DNA of 64,000 bases from Fimbriimonas planktonicus (GTDB taxonomy: Bacteria > Armatimonadota > Fimbriimonadia > Fimbriimonadales > Fimbriimonadaceae), in contig OZ248539.1 of the NCBI GenBank assembly GCA_965234685.1, positions 620,001 through 684,000 of the forward strand, written 5' to 3'. Both the position numbers and the translations under genes were made by a program. Below, in pieces: positions 16,430 through 24,425 of the stretch. The stretch's first letter is position 1, and each line of letters starts with the position of its first letter. The notes beneath the pieces are model-generated. The model saw only the letters and a program-made list of their open reading frames with translations. It was not told where the DNA came from and did not search any database.

Positions 16430-16783
16430 TTATTTCAGCGAATTGAGAGCGTCGATGAACTTCTTTCGCTCTTCGTCTTTTGGCATCACAGAACCCTGCG
16501 GAGGCATCTTCTTGGCGAGAACTTCTCGGCCGGCCTTCTTCCACATCTTGGCGGCTTTCTTGACGTCGGCATCGGTCTTGAGGCCGGTGAGGTTCACGCC
16601 GTCAGCTGGGTCTTTTGCTCCGTGGCAACTGACGCAGTACTTCTTGACGAATGGGTTAACGGTCGTTTTGACGACTTCTGGCTTCTTCTGCTGCTTGGCT
16701 TGGGCGGTTGGACTGAATGCGACAATGCCGATGATCAGAGCGGCGGTGAAGCCTAGGGCGGAGAGTTTTACGGAGCCGTTCAT
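16430..16783 (-). CDS. Small monoheme cytochrome c, exported
   Basis: A 117-residue protein with a signal peptide (residues about 1-30) and one CxxCH heme site in VKKYCVSCHGAKDPADG. The distal methionine is probably in KKMPPQGSVMP. It resembles the cytochrome module of the next gene (same order, NKYCASCHGK and MPPKGMKMP), so the two may have arisen by duplication, and this protein probably delivers or accepts electrons for the DUF1592/DUF1552 pair. The gap between them is 111 bases. Confidence 0.8.
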   Translation of the reverse strand: MNGSVKLSALGFTAALIIGIVAFSPTAQAKQQKKPEVVKTTVNPFVKKYCVSCHGAKDPADGVNLTGLKTDADVKKAAKMWKKAGREVLAKKMPPQGSVMPKDEERKKFIDALNSLK

Positions 16784-16899
16784 AGCGTGCGTCTACTTTA
16801 CAGCAGGCGAGTGGATTGTGTGATGTTTCCAGTACGGAATTTCGGCAGATGTTGTTGAGCTGACCTTTCGATGGGCTCAAACACAGCTGTAGTTGCGGA

Positions 16900-17256
16900 T
16901 CAATGACCCGCGTTGTAGAAAAATCGCTCTCGAATGATTTGGCCATCCTTCCATTCTTGAATCGCCACTTGGTGGTATTTGACTCGTGTGCCATCGACAC
17001 CGGTGAACTCCAGATCCCACTCAATCGCGGCGAGGTCACCTTCAACGATGACTTTGGCTGCCTCGTTCTTGTGAACTTTATTGACATAGCAAACAAAATG
17101 CTCTTGTCGAAATCGGTTGGCTGCCTTGCCAACGGTTGGTAGGTTTGAGTTCTCGCTCATCTCGACGTCTTCGGAATAGAATTTTTCAAAGGCTTCGAGG
17201 ATTCGGCCAGTGGTGACCAAAGTGACGAGTTCTTGTACGCATTCTCGGGTTGACAT
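16900..17256 (-). CDS. SnoaL-like / NTF2-fold small protein
   Basis: A 118-residue protein with the SnoaL-like pattern: an N-terminal helix with VTTGRILEAFEKFYSEDVEM, and strands AKVIVEGDLAAIEWDLEFTG and KYHQVAIQEWKDGQIIRERFFYN. This fold serves as an isomerase, a cyclase or simply a ligand binder; no function can be named. It is transcribed away from a MarR-type regulator 87 bases upstream, which is the classical arrangement for a target gene of the regulator. Confidence 0.8.
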   Translation of the reverse strand: MSTRECVQELVTLVTTGRILEAFEKFYSEDVEMSENSNLPTVGKAANRFRQEHFVCYVNKVHKNEAAKVIVEGDLAAIEWDLEFTGVDGTRVKYHQVAIQEWKDGQIIRERFFYNAGH

Positions 17257-17270
17257 GATTTAATTGCTTT

Positions 17271-17286
17271 GTCAAACATTGTTGAC
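17271..17286. promoter_or_regulatory. Candidate MarR operator
   Basis: The dyad GTCAA-acattg-TTGAC sits between the divergent SnoaL-like and MarR genes. Similar half-sites occur again nearby (TTGAC near 17310, and GTCAA near 17333). A MarR-type dimer often binds such a palindrome and represses both genes; this is inferred from position and symmetry only. Confidence 0.4.
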
Positions 17287-17343
17287 GCAATCATTATGGC
17301 GCGTTTTGTTGACGGTGCAACTACTGTGTGTCAAACTTAAGGA

Positions 17344-17799
17344 ATGAACTCCGATGGCCTTCGAAAGCGGGCCTTTTCTAACTTCTTCATGGCGCATGGC
17401 CGAATCACGAAAGAGCTTGAGCGGCGCATGTCGGCAGATAGGGTTGTCTCTCTTGAGGTCTACGATGTACTGCTTGCCCTTGAAGACGCGCCGGATCAGC
17501 GTCTTCGAATGAGTGAATTAGCGGACAAGATCATTTATTCGCGGAGCGGGCTCACTCGCCTCGCCGACCGACTCGAGCAAAAGGGGCTGATCCGCCGGGT
17601 GGCATGCCCAAATGACCGCCGCGCAATGCACGTTGAGATCACTGAGCTGGGCCTTTCCGAGCGGTTACGGGCCTGGCCAACGCTGGAGCGAGGGATCCAA
17701 GAGCTTTTTGGAGAGCGCATTTCCGACGGTGAAGCGAGTTCGATTGAGCTCGCTTTCGCAAAAATTCTGGACCCCGCAGACACTGAACCTACCGCTTAG
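17344..17799 (+). CDS. MarR-family transcriptional regulator
   Basis: A 151-residue winged-helix protein. The recognition region LRMSELADKIIYSRSGLTRLADRLEQKGLIRRVACPNDRRAMHVEIT (quoted as its consecutive parts: helix-turn-helix, then the DRR wing) has the MarR signature DRR-x-xx-V-x-IT. Such dimers usually respond to small phenolic or lipophilic compounds or to oxidation. The divergent SnoaL-like gene is the probable target. The last 11 bases overlap the end of the convergent YbaY-META gene. Confidence 0.9.
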   Translation: MNSDGLRKRAFSNFFMAHGRITKELERRMSADRVVSLEVYDVLLALEDAPDQRLRMSELADKIIYSRSGLTRLADRLEQKGLIRRVACPNDRRAMHVEITELGLSERLRAWPTLERGIQELFGERISDGEASSIELAFAKILDPADTEPTA

Positions 17800-18508
17800 T
17801 CGGACGGAAGATCGCCAGAGTGTTTTCCCCTCGGGAGAGCACGAGCTGACCCTCTTCTAGCGTGGCGCGGTTGGTTTGGAAGAGAACTTGAACAAATCGC
17901 CTTTCTCGTTCCATCGCCTCCGGAGAACCAGCCATAAGGGTCATCGGGCCGGGATCGAGCTGAATGGTTGGTGCCGCATACACAAACGTGCCCCGGATCG
18001 CGTTCACGCCACTGCGCGCAGTGAGTTGGTCCTTGCCTTGCAGGTTGAGTGTGATCTTGCTTGTAGCTGGCACAGATTTGCCTTCAAGCCACACTAGCGT
18101 CCACTCACGGTTCAAAATCGTTGTGTACGCATCGGCCGGCACGCGATTGACCGTGAGGTTCGCGTTCGTTTTCTTGTTTGCGATCACCATGCTATGCGAT
18201 GGCGATTGCCAGCGTAGGGTGCCGTTCACAAAGATCTCAGCTCGAACACCGTAGGTTTCGCCGGCTTTGATAGTCTCGGGCAGATACGGGATAACAAATG
18301 GAATCGGCACTTGCTTCGTGCCAAGTTGCAACCTCACGCGGCTGAGATTCGTTTGCGTGCCGTCTTTTGCAAAACGATCTAGATCCACGACGAGCTCAGT
18401 CCGGCCCGACAGCGCGATCCGCTCTCGGTAGGCCACCGTTCCGGAGATGTACTCAACCGACGAGACCGGAGAACTGAAAACAACAGATGCGAGCAGCGCC
18501 AGCGACAT
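17789..18508 (-). CDS. Exported YbaY-like and META-domain fusion protein
   Basis: A 239-residue exported protein with a short signal peptide ending near residue 17. Residues 20-110 match the YbaY/YscW-like domain (SGTVAYRERIAL ... VPIPFVIPYLPETI ... YGVRAEIFVNGTLRW). Residues 130-239 match the META/HslJ domain (NREWTLVWLEGKSVPATS ... GVNAIRGTFVYAAPTIQL ... LVLSRGENTLAIFRP). Each module occurs alone or in combination in envelope proteins linked to heat or antibiotic stress, but no mechanism is proven. Whether it is lipid-anchored is doubtful: no lipobox cysteine is seen. Confidence 0.75.
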   Translation of the reverse strand: MSLALLASVVFSSPVSSVEYISGTVAYRERIALSGRTELVVDLDRFAKDGTQTNLSRVRLQLGTKQVPIPFVIPYLPETIKAGETYGVRAEIFVNGTLRWQSPSHSMVIANKKTNANLTVNRVPADAYTTILNREWTLVWLEGKSVPATSKITLNLQGKDQLTARSGVNAIRGTFVYAAPTIQLDPGPMTLMAGSPEAMERERRFVQVLFQTNRATLEEGQLVLSRGENTLAIFRPTKR

Positions 18509-18558
18509 GACTAAATCTTACATCGCAACGTATATTCTTGTAGTCTGGAATTGACCTT

Positions 18559-19017
18559 ATGCACACCAATCCTTTAACCCATCGCGAGTTTGCCGTTTCA
18601 ACCTACAACGGTTCCTGGAACTTGCTAGACCGTGCTGAGTTGTCGGCTGAAGAGCAAATTGAACTTGAACGGATGGCGTGTGCCTCTCTGTATCACTGGT
18701 CGGTGATTGGCGGAGCGCAGGAACTCGCTACCGGCGAATGGCTCTTGGCCCGGGTGTATATTCGGCTCGGGTTTGGGCACGAGGCCCTGCGCCATGCAAG
18801 CATGGCCGCGGAGCTGGCTTCCAATAACGAAGTTGCCGACTATCTGAAAGCAAGCACGTTGGAAGGTCTCGCCCGTGCGCACGCGATGATGGGCATTGTT
18901 GATGACGCCATCGCGCTCCGCGCGGCGGCCGTTTCGGCCCTAGATGAAATCGTCGATCCCGAGGATCGTGAGCTGATCGAGAGTCAGATTTCCGAAGGTC
19001 CGTGGTTTGGGATCTAA
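18559..19017 (+). CDS. Small TPR-like soluble protein
   Basis: A 152-residue all-helical protein without a signal peptide. Motifs such as GEWLLARVYIRLGFGHEALRHA and KASTLEGLARAHAMMGIVDD are spaced as in TPR repeats. It likely binds another protein. I know similar small proteins as uncharacterised. The gene is single, oriented away from the YbaY-META gene and convergent with the HEPN partner gene, which stops 13 bases from it. Confidence 0.65.
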   Translation: MHTNPLTHREFAVSTYNGSWNLLDRAELSAEEQIELERMACASLYHWSVIGGAQELATGEWLLARVYIRLGFGHEALRHASMAAELASNNEVADYLKASTLEGLARAHAMMGIVDDAIALRAAAVSALDEIVDPEDRELIESQISEGPWFGI

Positions 19018-19029
19018 AGTCGGGGTGTC

Positions 19030-19350
19030 CTAAGCAGTGTCGTATGACGACTTCGATTCCGCAACCATCAGCTGCGGTTCACTTCGCCGAACCAGGCTCT
19101 CAGCCGTTACTTCACCGAGGTGAAGCGTGATCGTTTCCTTGAATTGCTCATTGATCTGCGTATCAATTTCGGCAATTGTGCGATGAAGGCGATATGAGTA
19201 CGGAACCCCGGGCGCCAAGTCTAAATTACAGTGCCAGTATCCGTTTCTCATGTACGGACCAGAATCTGGAATCATAAAGATCTGGATTCCTTTGGCATTC
19301 AGCAAATTTTGAAGCCCTTCGCGGATTCGTTGTCGGTTTGCTCTGGCCAC
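19030..19350 (-). CDS. Small protein paired with a HEPN protein, unknown
   Basis: A 106-residue protein with a helical basic N terminus (MARANRQRIREGLQNLLNAKG) followed by a region with GPYMRNGYWHCNLDLAPG and a C-terminal tail rich in charged residues. No nucleotidyl-transferase GSx..DxD motif, which would be expected of the usual HEPN partner, is evident. It follows the HEPN gene by 4 bases and must be co-transcribed. It may be the antitoxin or partner of the HEPN protein, by position only. Confidence 0.55.
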   Translation of the reverse strand: MARANRQRIREGLQNLLNAKGIQIFMIPDSGPYMRNGYWHCNLDLAPGVPYSYRLHRTIAEIDTQINEQFKETITLHLGEVTAESLVRRSEPQLMVAESKSSYDTA

Positions 19351-19354
19351 AGTT

Positions 19355-19732
19355 CTAAGTCCTAAGTGCCCTTAATATACTGGACGCCAGCTGTATTGCA
19401 TCCGCTTCGGTATCTAAGTCAACCGTTGTGCCGGGGCGATAGTCCGCATCCTCTCTCAGGCCTCGTAGCTCTTCGAAGCCGGCAAGAACCTGATAGCTTG
19501 CCGAAGTTCGATTCATGAAGCCAGCGAGGAGCCTTTTGACTTGCTCATGAGGCGGATTCTGCCAGCCCCGAGCGAATTCGACACCAGGATTTTTCTGGAG
19601 AATGTAGTATGTCGACGCACAGTAAACGGCGTAATATGCGCGGGAAACCACGCTACGATGAGCGTGACTTCCCGAGCGTTGGAGATCCTTGGCCGACTGC
19701 AGCGAATCCCGTGCAAGTTGGTCCCACGACAT
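19355..19732 (-). CDS. HEPN-domain protein
   Basis: A 125-residue helical protein. The features HRSVVSRAYYAVYCASTYYI and ELRGLREDADYRPG match the UPF0332-like HEPN group, in which the second helix carries AYYAxxxA and the last has R-x-x-AxY. Many HEPN proteins are ribonucleases or toxins; others are structural, so activity is not assured. It starts 7 bases after the stop of the acyltransferase E2 gene and shares that transcript, an odd place for a toxin-type gene. Its neighbour at 19030 is the likely partner. Confidence 0.75.
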   Translation of the reverse strand: MSWDQLARDSLQSAKDLQRSGSHAHRSVVSRAYYAVYCASTYYILQKNPGVEFARGWQNPPHEQVKRLLAGFMNRTSASYQVLAGFEELRGLREDADYRPGTTVDLDTEADAIQLASSILRALRT

Positions 19733-19739
19733 CGTGGGA

Positions 19740-20969
19740 TTAACTCAGCAAGCGACTTGGATTCTCGAGGTACTTCTTGACCGCATTGATGAACTTGGCA
19801 CCGACGGCACCATCAAGTGCGCGGTGGTCGAAGCTGCCGGTGATGTTCATTCGGCTTCGTACTTCGATCTCATCCTGATCGTTGACTACGACTTTCTTTC
19901 GAGCCGAAGCAATTGCGATGATCGCGCTGTTTGGCTGGTTGATGATCGCGAGGAAGTTGTCAACATCCAGCATTCCCATATTCGAAATGCTGAAGGTTGA
20001 TCCGGAAAGCTCATCAAGTCCGAGCTTGTTCTCTCGTGCCTTCTTTGCGAGTTCCTTGCTTCGTGCGGAGATCTGGCGCAGCGAGAGTTGGTCGGCGTTC
20101 TTGATGACCGGGACGGTAAGACCATCGGCGATAGCAACGGCCATTCCGACATGGACGCCGCCAAAAATGGTGACTTGGTCGCCCTGATAAACGGCGTTCA
20201 CTTCTGGCATGTCTCGGAGAGCGAGGGCGCAAGCCTTGATAACGAAATCGTTAACGCTGACCTTTCCACTCTCTTCTCGCTCGAACATCGCCCGAAGCTC
20301 ACCGATGGCTTCGACATCAACTTCCACCGTGACATAGAAGTGCGGAACCTGCTGCTTGCTGTCGGTTGTGCGCTTCGCGGTGATCTGGCGAAGGCGGGGA
20401 AGTTTGATGACCTGATCCTCGGCCGAAGCAACGATCGGTGCTGGGGCGGATACTGCAACAGGAGCAGCAGCGGCTGGAGCAGACGGCGCGGCGAGAACGT
20501 CCTTCTCGGTAATGCGTCCTCCAGGTCCAGTTCCCTGAATCGTCGACAAGTCGATTCCCTTATCGGCAGCAACCTTCTTAGCCAGCGGACTCGCCTTGAT
20601 TCGAGTTTCTGGAGCCGGAGCGGCGGCGGGTGCTGCGACGGGTGTGGCGGTTTCTGCTACCGCTGGCGCTGCTTCTGCCGGAGCGGCGCTAGCGCCGTGA
20701 GCACCCGAGCCCCAACCAGCCGGGATGGATTCACCGGGCTTCAGGATTAGCGCAATCGGTCGTCCAACGGGAACCGCATTTCCGGCTTCAAGAATAATTC
20801 CGGTGAGCGTTCCGGTGGCAGGTGATTCAAGCTCAAGCGTTGCCTTGTCGGTCTGAATATTGCCGATGACTTCGCCCGATTTGACGGCATCGCCGTCCTT
20901 CTTTAGCCACTCGAGAAGGGTTCCCTCCTCCATTCCGTCGCCCATCTTAGGCATGATTACTTCCGTCAT
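19740..20969 (-). CDS. pdhC: Dihydrolipoamide acyltransferase (E2) of a 2-oxoacid dehydrogenase complex
   Basis: Core subunit that transfers the acyl group from lipoyl to CoA, most likely the pyruvate complex. The 409-residue protein has a lipoyl domain with the lipoylated lysine in TDKATLEL (about residue 42), an Ala/Pro-rich linker (75-115), a subunit-binding domain (RIKASPLAKKVAADKG ... TGPGGRITEKDVL, near 115-150) and the catalytic domain ending FDHRALDGAVGAKFI. Start at ATG 20969 (MTEVIMPKMGDG) is chosen over upstream codons because the lipoyl domain starts there. E1 and E3 are not in this window. The substrate, pyruvate versus a branched-chain acid, is inferred. Confidence 0.88.
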   Translation of the reverse strand: MTEVIMPKMGDGMEEGTLLEWLKKDGDAVKSGEVIGNIQTDKATLELESPATGTLTGIILEAGNAVPVGRPIALILKPGESIPAGWGSGAHGASAAPAEAAPAVAETATPVAAPAAAPAPETRIKASPLAKKVAADKGIDLSTIQGTGPGGRITEKDVLAAPSAPAAAAPVAVSAPAPIVASAEDQVIKLPRLRQITAKRTTDSKQQVPHFYVTVEVDVEAIGELRAMFEREESGKVSVNDFVIKACALALRDMPEVNAVYQGDQVTIFGGVHVGMAVAIADGLTVPVIKNADQLSLRQISARSKELAKKARENKLGLDELSGSTFSISNMGMLDVDNFLAIINQPNSAIIAIASARKKVVVNDQDEIEVRSRMNITGSFDHRALDGAVGAKFINAVKKYLENPSRLLS

Positions 20970-21004
20970 TTTAGGTTCAAATCCTCCTCGAGTACGTTGT
21001 GAGA

Positions 21005-22039
21005 TTACCCGCTGGCACGTAGCCATCGGTTGGCTTCAAAGGCAAGTGCGGCAGCTCCAAGCATCCCGGCGTCTTCAACTTGCTCTGCCAAGCCGATCTT
21101 GCAGTCATCAAAGAGCGAGGTGACCGCACAGTTTTGTGCAGAGGCAATTGCCGGTTGCAGCAGAAAATCGCCCGCTTTCGCAATCTGTCCGCCGATCGGG
21201 AAGACGTCTGGTGCGAAAACGTTGATTAATGTCCCGATGCCGATCCCGAGCATCTCTCCGACTTCTCGCCAAACTTCAATGCACATCACGTCGCCGTGCG
21301 ACGCGCCTTCGGAAATCAGCCGAGGCGTGACGCGAGAAAAATCACCTTCCACGAGTTCATCGAGCAAGCTCTTTCGGCCACGCCGGAGCCTGTGAACGGC
21401 GCGCTGTACGATCGAGTCTCGCTGGCAATAGGCTTCCAGTGATCCATACGATCCAGCGTTGCAGTCCAGGCCGTTCGCCTGGATCACGATGTGCCCGAGC
21501 TCGGCACCACCCTGGTTGCTTCCGACCAATACAAGCGGTCCTTTGGCTTCGCCGAGCACGCTCTGCGGCGCCATGACCACGCCACCGCCGATACCCGTGC
21601 CTACGGTGAGCATCACGAGACACTTCGCTGTTCCTTTTCCGGAACCGTATCGGTACTCGCCTAGGGCGGCCAGATTGGCGTCGTTGCCCATAACGAGAGG
21701 GAGGTTTAGCCGATGCTCTAGTGGCTCACGAATAGGAACATCACGCCAGCTTTCGAAGACTCCGTTTACGTAGCGGCCGAAGTTTGGTGCCCAGCGAACG
21801 ATGCCGCGGTCGTTATCGACATGTCCCGGAATGGCAAGGCCGACATATACCGCCTGTCCATTCGCGGTACCGATCGCTTGATGGATCGTGCTACTCAGCG
21901 CCTCGATGATTGCATCGGTGCCTTCCTGAGCTCGACTCGAATTTTCATAATCCGGTCCGGCAGGAGTTCCATCTTCAAAAAAAGCGCCAGCACGAACATT
22001 GGTTCCGCCAAGATCTACACCGATGACGACATTTGCCAC
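21005..22039 (-). CDS. ROK-family sugar kinase (glucokinase-like)
   Basis: Phosphorylates a sugar, probably glucose, with ATP. The 344-residue protein opens with the phosphate-binding GVDLGGTNVRAGAF, and has LVMLTVGTGIGGGVVMA and NDANLAALGEY, which holds the catalytic aspartate region. The ROK zinc site normally reads CxCGxxGCxE, but here is DCNAGSYGSLEAY, so most of the cysteines are lost. Start: GTG at 22039 (VANVVIGVDLGG) is preferred because residues before it do not belong to the fold. It lies 35 bases upstream of the acyltransferase gene. Confidence 0.85.
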   Translation of the reverse strand: MANVVIGVDLGGTNVRAGAFFEDGTPAGPDYENSSRAQEGTDAIIEALSSTIHQAIGTANGQAVYVGLAIPGHVDNDRGIVRWAPNFGRYVNGVFESWRDVPIREPLEHRLNLPLVMGNDANLAALGEYRYGSGKGTAKCLVMLTVGTGIGGGVVMAPQSVLGEAKGPLVLVGSNQGGAELGHIVIQANGLDCNAGSYGSLEAYCQRDSIVQRAVHRLRRGRKSLLDELVEGDFSRVTPRLISEGASHGDVMCIEVWREVGEMLGIGIGTLINVFAPDVFPIGGQIAKAGDFLLQPAIASAQNCAVTSLFDDCKIGLAEQVEDAGMLGAAALAFEANRWLRASG

Positions 22040-22084
22040 GTGGCAATTATGCGATGTTTGACAGTTCCAAGCGGGGACGCCTGA

Positions 22085-22124
22085 CAAAAAATAGCGGCGG
22101 AATCTCAAGGATTCCGCCGCTATT
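22085..22124 (-). terminator. Intrinsic terminator
   Basis: Perfect 14-bp arms (22091-22104 with 22110-22123) spaced by 5 bases, followed on the minus strand by a T-run. It ends the ABC-TPR operon and separates it from the ROK kinase gene downstream. Confidence 0.92.
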
Positions 22125-22134
22125 GGTGATCACC

Positions 22135-23622
22135 TTAGTTCGCGCGAAGCGAAGGTAGGTCAATGGTGACTTGGTCGGCTTGGTTATATGCCTTGCCATC
22201 CTTGTCGAGGTAGTTGGCGGTTTTGATAACCGGCACTTTCTCTCGCCAGTCGCCACGTCGAAGAAGTTGATCCTTCGAGATTTTGACCGAGGTGTACATG
22301 ACTCGCTGCCCTTCTCGTACCTGTGTGTTCAAGAAGTTCTTGTCGGTGAATCCTTCACCGTTCCACGAGAATTTATCCTGAATGTGAGGTGGAGCCGAAC
22401 GCGGGTTGTAGTAGAACTCGATCACATAATCCTTCGAAGTGAAGGGGTACATGGTCGGGTCCTTACTCATGTCGACTTTCTTGTTGAAGCGCTGGTTTCG
22501 AACAAACAGCTGCTCCTGCATGAAGGTCTTGTCTCGCGGCGGATCAAGGTTCACGTCGTTCGAGAAGTCCCATTCCATGCCTGCTGGCTTGGCGTTAGGG
22601 AAGTCCGCGTCACGAAGTACGGCTCGAATTCGCGTTCCAACGGGAAGCACGTTCCAAGTTCCTTCGAATCGAAGCACACGTGCTTCGGTAACCGTCACCT
22701 TTGCACTGAATCCAGTGTCGAAAGGCGGATTGACGTCATAGCCGGTGAGAGGTCGCCCGTCTTTTCCAGCAAACCAGCCACGCTGAACCATTCGGACCAG
22801 CGTTGTGTCCAGTTTGTTTTCCAAGGTGTCTCGGTTCTGTTTGTTACCAAACGCCGCATCTTCCTTGGCTTTCTTTCCGGCCGTTTCGTACAGCTTAAAG
22901 AGGGTATCCAGCGACTTGTCAACCTTGCCATCACGCTCGTAAGCGTTGGTGATCAGGTTTCGACGAGCCGGGATCATGTCTGGTCGCTCTTGAGCGAGTT
23001 CGAACCACTTGACCGCATTGCTGTAGTCGTCGTCGATCTTGTGGTACCACATCCAACCCGTTTCGAAGAACATTTCGTATGTGAGGGAGTTGTTTCGAGC
23101 CCCTTCCTTACCGAGCGCCAAAGCCGATGGAATGTACCGTCGGTCGGAACGCTGTTCTTCGTCCGTGAAGTTGTAGCCAATGTGCCACATGCCCGTGGCG
23201 TAAACGTCAATCTGCTTGGGGTCCAAGACGGTAACTAGCCGAATGATCGGCAAGATCGCGTCATAGTTGCCACTATCGAAGAACGAGTCGGCGCGAACCC
23301 AGAGGATTCCCGCGATCATTTCTCGGAAGCCAGCAAGGGCAAACAGAAGCTGGTCGGGCGATAGACCTTGAGTCTCTACCGTTCCCTGGTTGAAATCTCG
23401 CTGCCATGAAGAAGAAATGCCCTGGAAAGCCGGGGTGGCCACTCCTGATTTCAGCTTCTTTACGGTGCGAGTATTTCCGTTCTTGAGGGTTTCGCTGATC
23501 GATTCGTACTGCTTTCCGGTCGGCTGATTGCCGATTCCGTTTTGCAGTACGAAGATTCCAAGCGCACACCCAACAATCGCTCCGATAAGCGGCGTTCGGT
23601 TGATTCCGGAGGTCATCGACAT
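22135..23622 (-). CDS. Membrane-anchored TPR protein of an ABC-exporter operon
   Basis: A 495-residue protein: N-terminal hydrophobic helix (LIGAIVGCALGIFVLQNGIG, residues 12-31) and then a large extracytoplasmic or cytosolic domain with repeats of TPR type (LSPDQLLFALAGFREMIAGI ... KWFELAQERPDMIPARRNLI) and a beta-rich C-terminal half. I do not recognise a family; the position directly downstream of an ABC-2 transporter pair suggests that it helps the exporter or its cargo. It starts 14 bases after the permease stop and ends at the terminator. Confidence 0.65.
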   Translation of the reverse strand: MSMTSGINRTPLIGAIVGCALGIFVLQNGIGNQPTGKQYESISETLKNGNTRTVKKLKSGVATPAFQGISSSWQRDFNQGTVETQGLSPDQLLFALAGFREMIAGILWVRADSFFDSGNYDAILPIIRLVTVLDPKQIDVYATGMWHIGYNFTDEEQRSDRRYIPSALALGKEGARNNSLTYEMFFETGWMWYHKIDDDYSNAVKWFELAQERPDMIPARRNLITNAYERDGKVDKSLDTLFKLYETAGKKAKEDAAFGNKQNRDTLENKLDTTLVRMVQRGWFAGKDGRPLTGYDVNPPFDTGFSAKVTVTEARVLRFEGTWNVLPVGTRIRAVLRDADFPNAKPAGMEWDFSNDVNLDPPRDKTFMQEQLFVRNQRFNKKVDMSKDPTMYPFTSKDYVIEFYYNPRSAPPHIQDKFSWNGEGFTDKNFLNTQVREGQRVMYTSVKISKDQLLRRGDWREKVPVIKTANYLDKDGKAYNQADQVTIDLPSLRAN

Positions 23623-23636
23623 TAGGTCAATTCTCC

Positions 23637-24425
23637 TTAAACTTCACGTCGGTCAAAGACGATCGTTCCAGCAACCAGCAAACCTGCGATGTACAGAACT
23701 CCGTACACGGTGACCTGCAGGTAATAAGAACCTTCGTTCTGGATCTGCTGGCCTGGGTTGATGATCGGGTTCTGAATGTTGTAGTTCGCAAAGTTTGGCA
23801 AGATGGTGTTAATCAACTGCGCAAAAACCTTTGCTGCCGGTGGCGTGCCCTGGCTTTCCTGCAACGTTTGGAAAAACGGAGCAAAGAGCGAGCCGAGGAG
23901 ATACAGACCGCCGGACAAGAAGAAGTTAACCAGTGGCGAAACGAACGTCGAGAAGAAGATCGCGACGGCGGCCAGCAGGCTCATCTGCACGAAGTACATC
24001 ACCGGAGCTTTGATCAGGTCAGGAATCGCCGAAGCGTCTCGCTGCTGAAGCCAGAAGGTGAAGACAAGGACAGACGTCATCAACGTCATCATCATCAAGA
24101 GAGCAGAAACGGCACCGAAGTACTTGCCTACCAAGAACTGCCATCGCTGAACTGGCTTTGACAGAATCGTGTAGATCGTTCGTCGCTCGATCTCGTTCGG
24201 AATCATGTAGACCGTGAGAACGATCGCGATGACCGCACTCGTGAGCTGGATGATTCCAAGCATCATGCCTCGAAGAACCGTCGTCTCAGATCGAGCAGAC
24301 AGCATTCCGAGGCCAGGAGCGACGACGAGGAAGAGCACTCCGATCAACAAGATGATCAAGAGTACTTTTCGTCGGATCGCTTCTCCCACGGTGGTGGCAG
24401 CAATTGAAGCAATGGGTCTAAACAC
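23637..24425 (-). CDS. ABC-2 type transporter permease
   Basis: A 262-residue polytopic membrane protein with about six hydrophobic helices: VLLIILLIGVLFLVVAPGL, GMMLGIIQLTSAVIAIVLTV, YFGAVSALLMMMTLMTSVLV and others. The cytoplasmic segment NEIERRTIYTILSKPVQRWQFLVGKY is the coupling region of ABC-2 permeases of the ABC.CcmB/NosY sort. It overlaps the ATPase gene by 8 bases, so stoichiometric expression is likely. Cargo is unknown. Confidence 0.85.
   Translation of the reverse strand: MFRPIASIAATTVGEAIRRKVLLIILLIGVLFLVVAPGLGMLSARSETTVLRGMMLGIIQLTSAVIAIVLTVYMIPNEIERRTIYTILSKPVQRWQFLVGKYFGAVSALLMMMTLMTSVLVFTFWLQQRDASAIPDLIKAPVMYFVQMSLLAAVAIFFSTFVSPLVNFFLSGGLYLLGSLFAPFFQTLQESQGTPPAAKVFAQLINTILPNFANYNIQNPIINPGQQIQNEGSYYLQVTVYGVLYIAGLLVAGTIVFDRREV

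Noticed and set aside
22171..23238. Large plus-strand open frame opposite the TPR gene
   Set aside because: Antisense shadow; it lacks an RBS and recognised motifs, and the minus-strand gene is in an operon with overlap and terminator.
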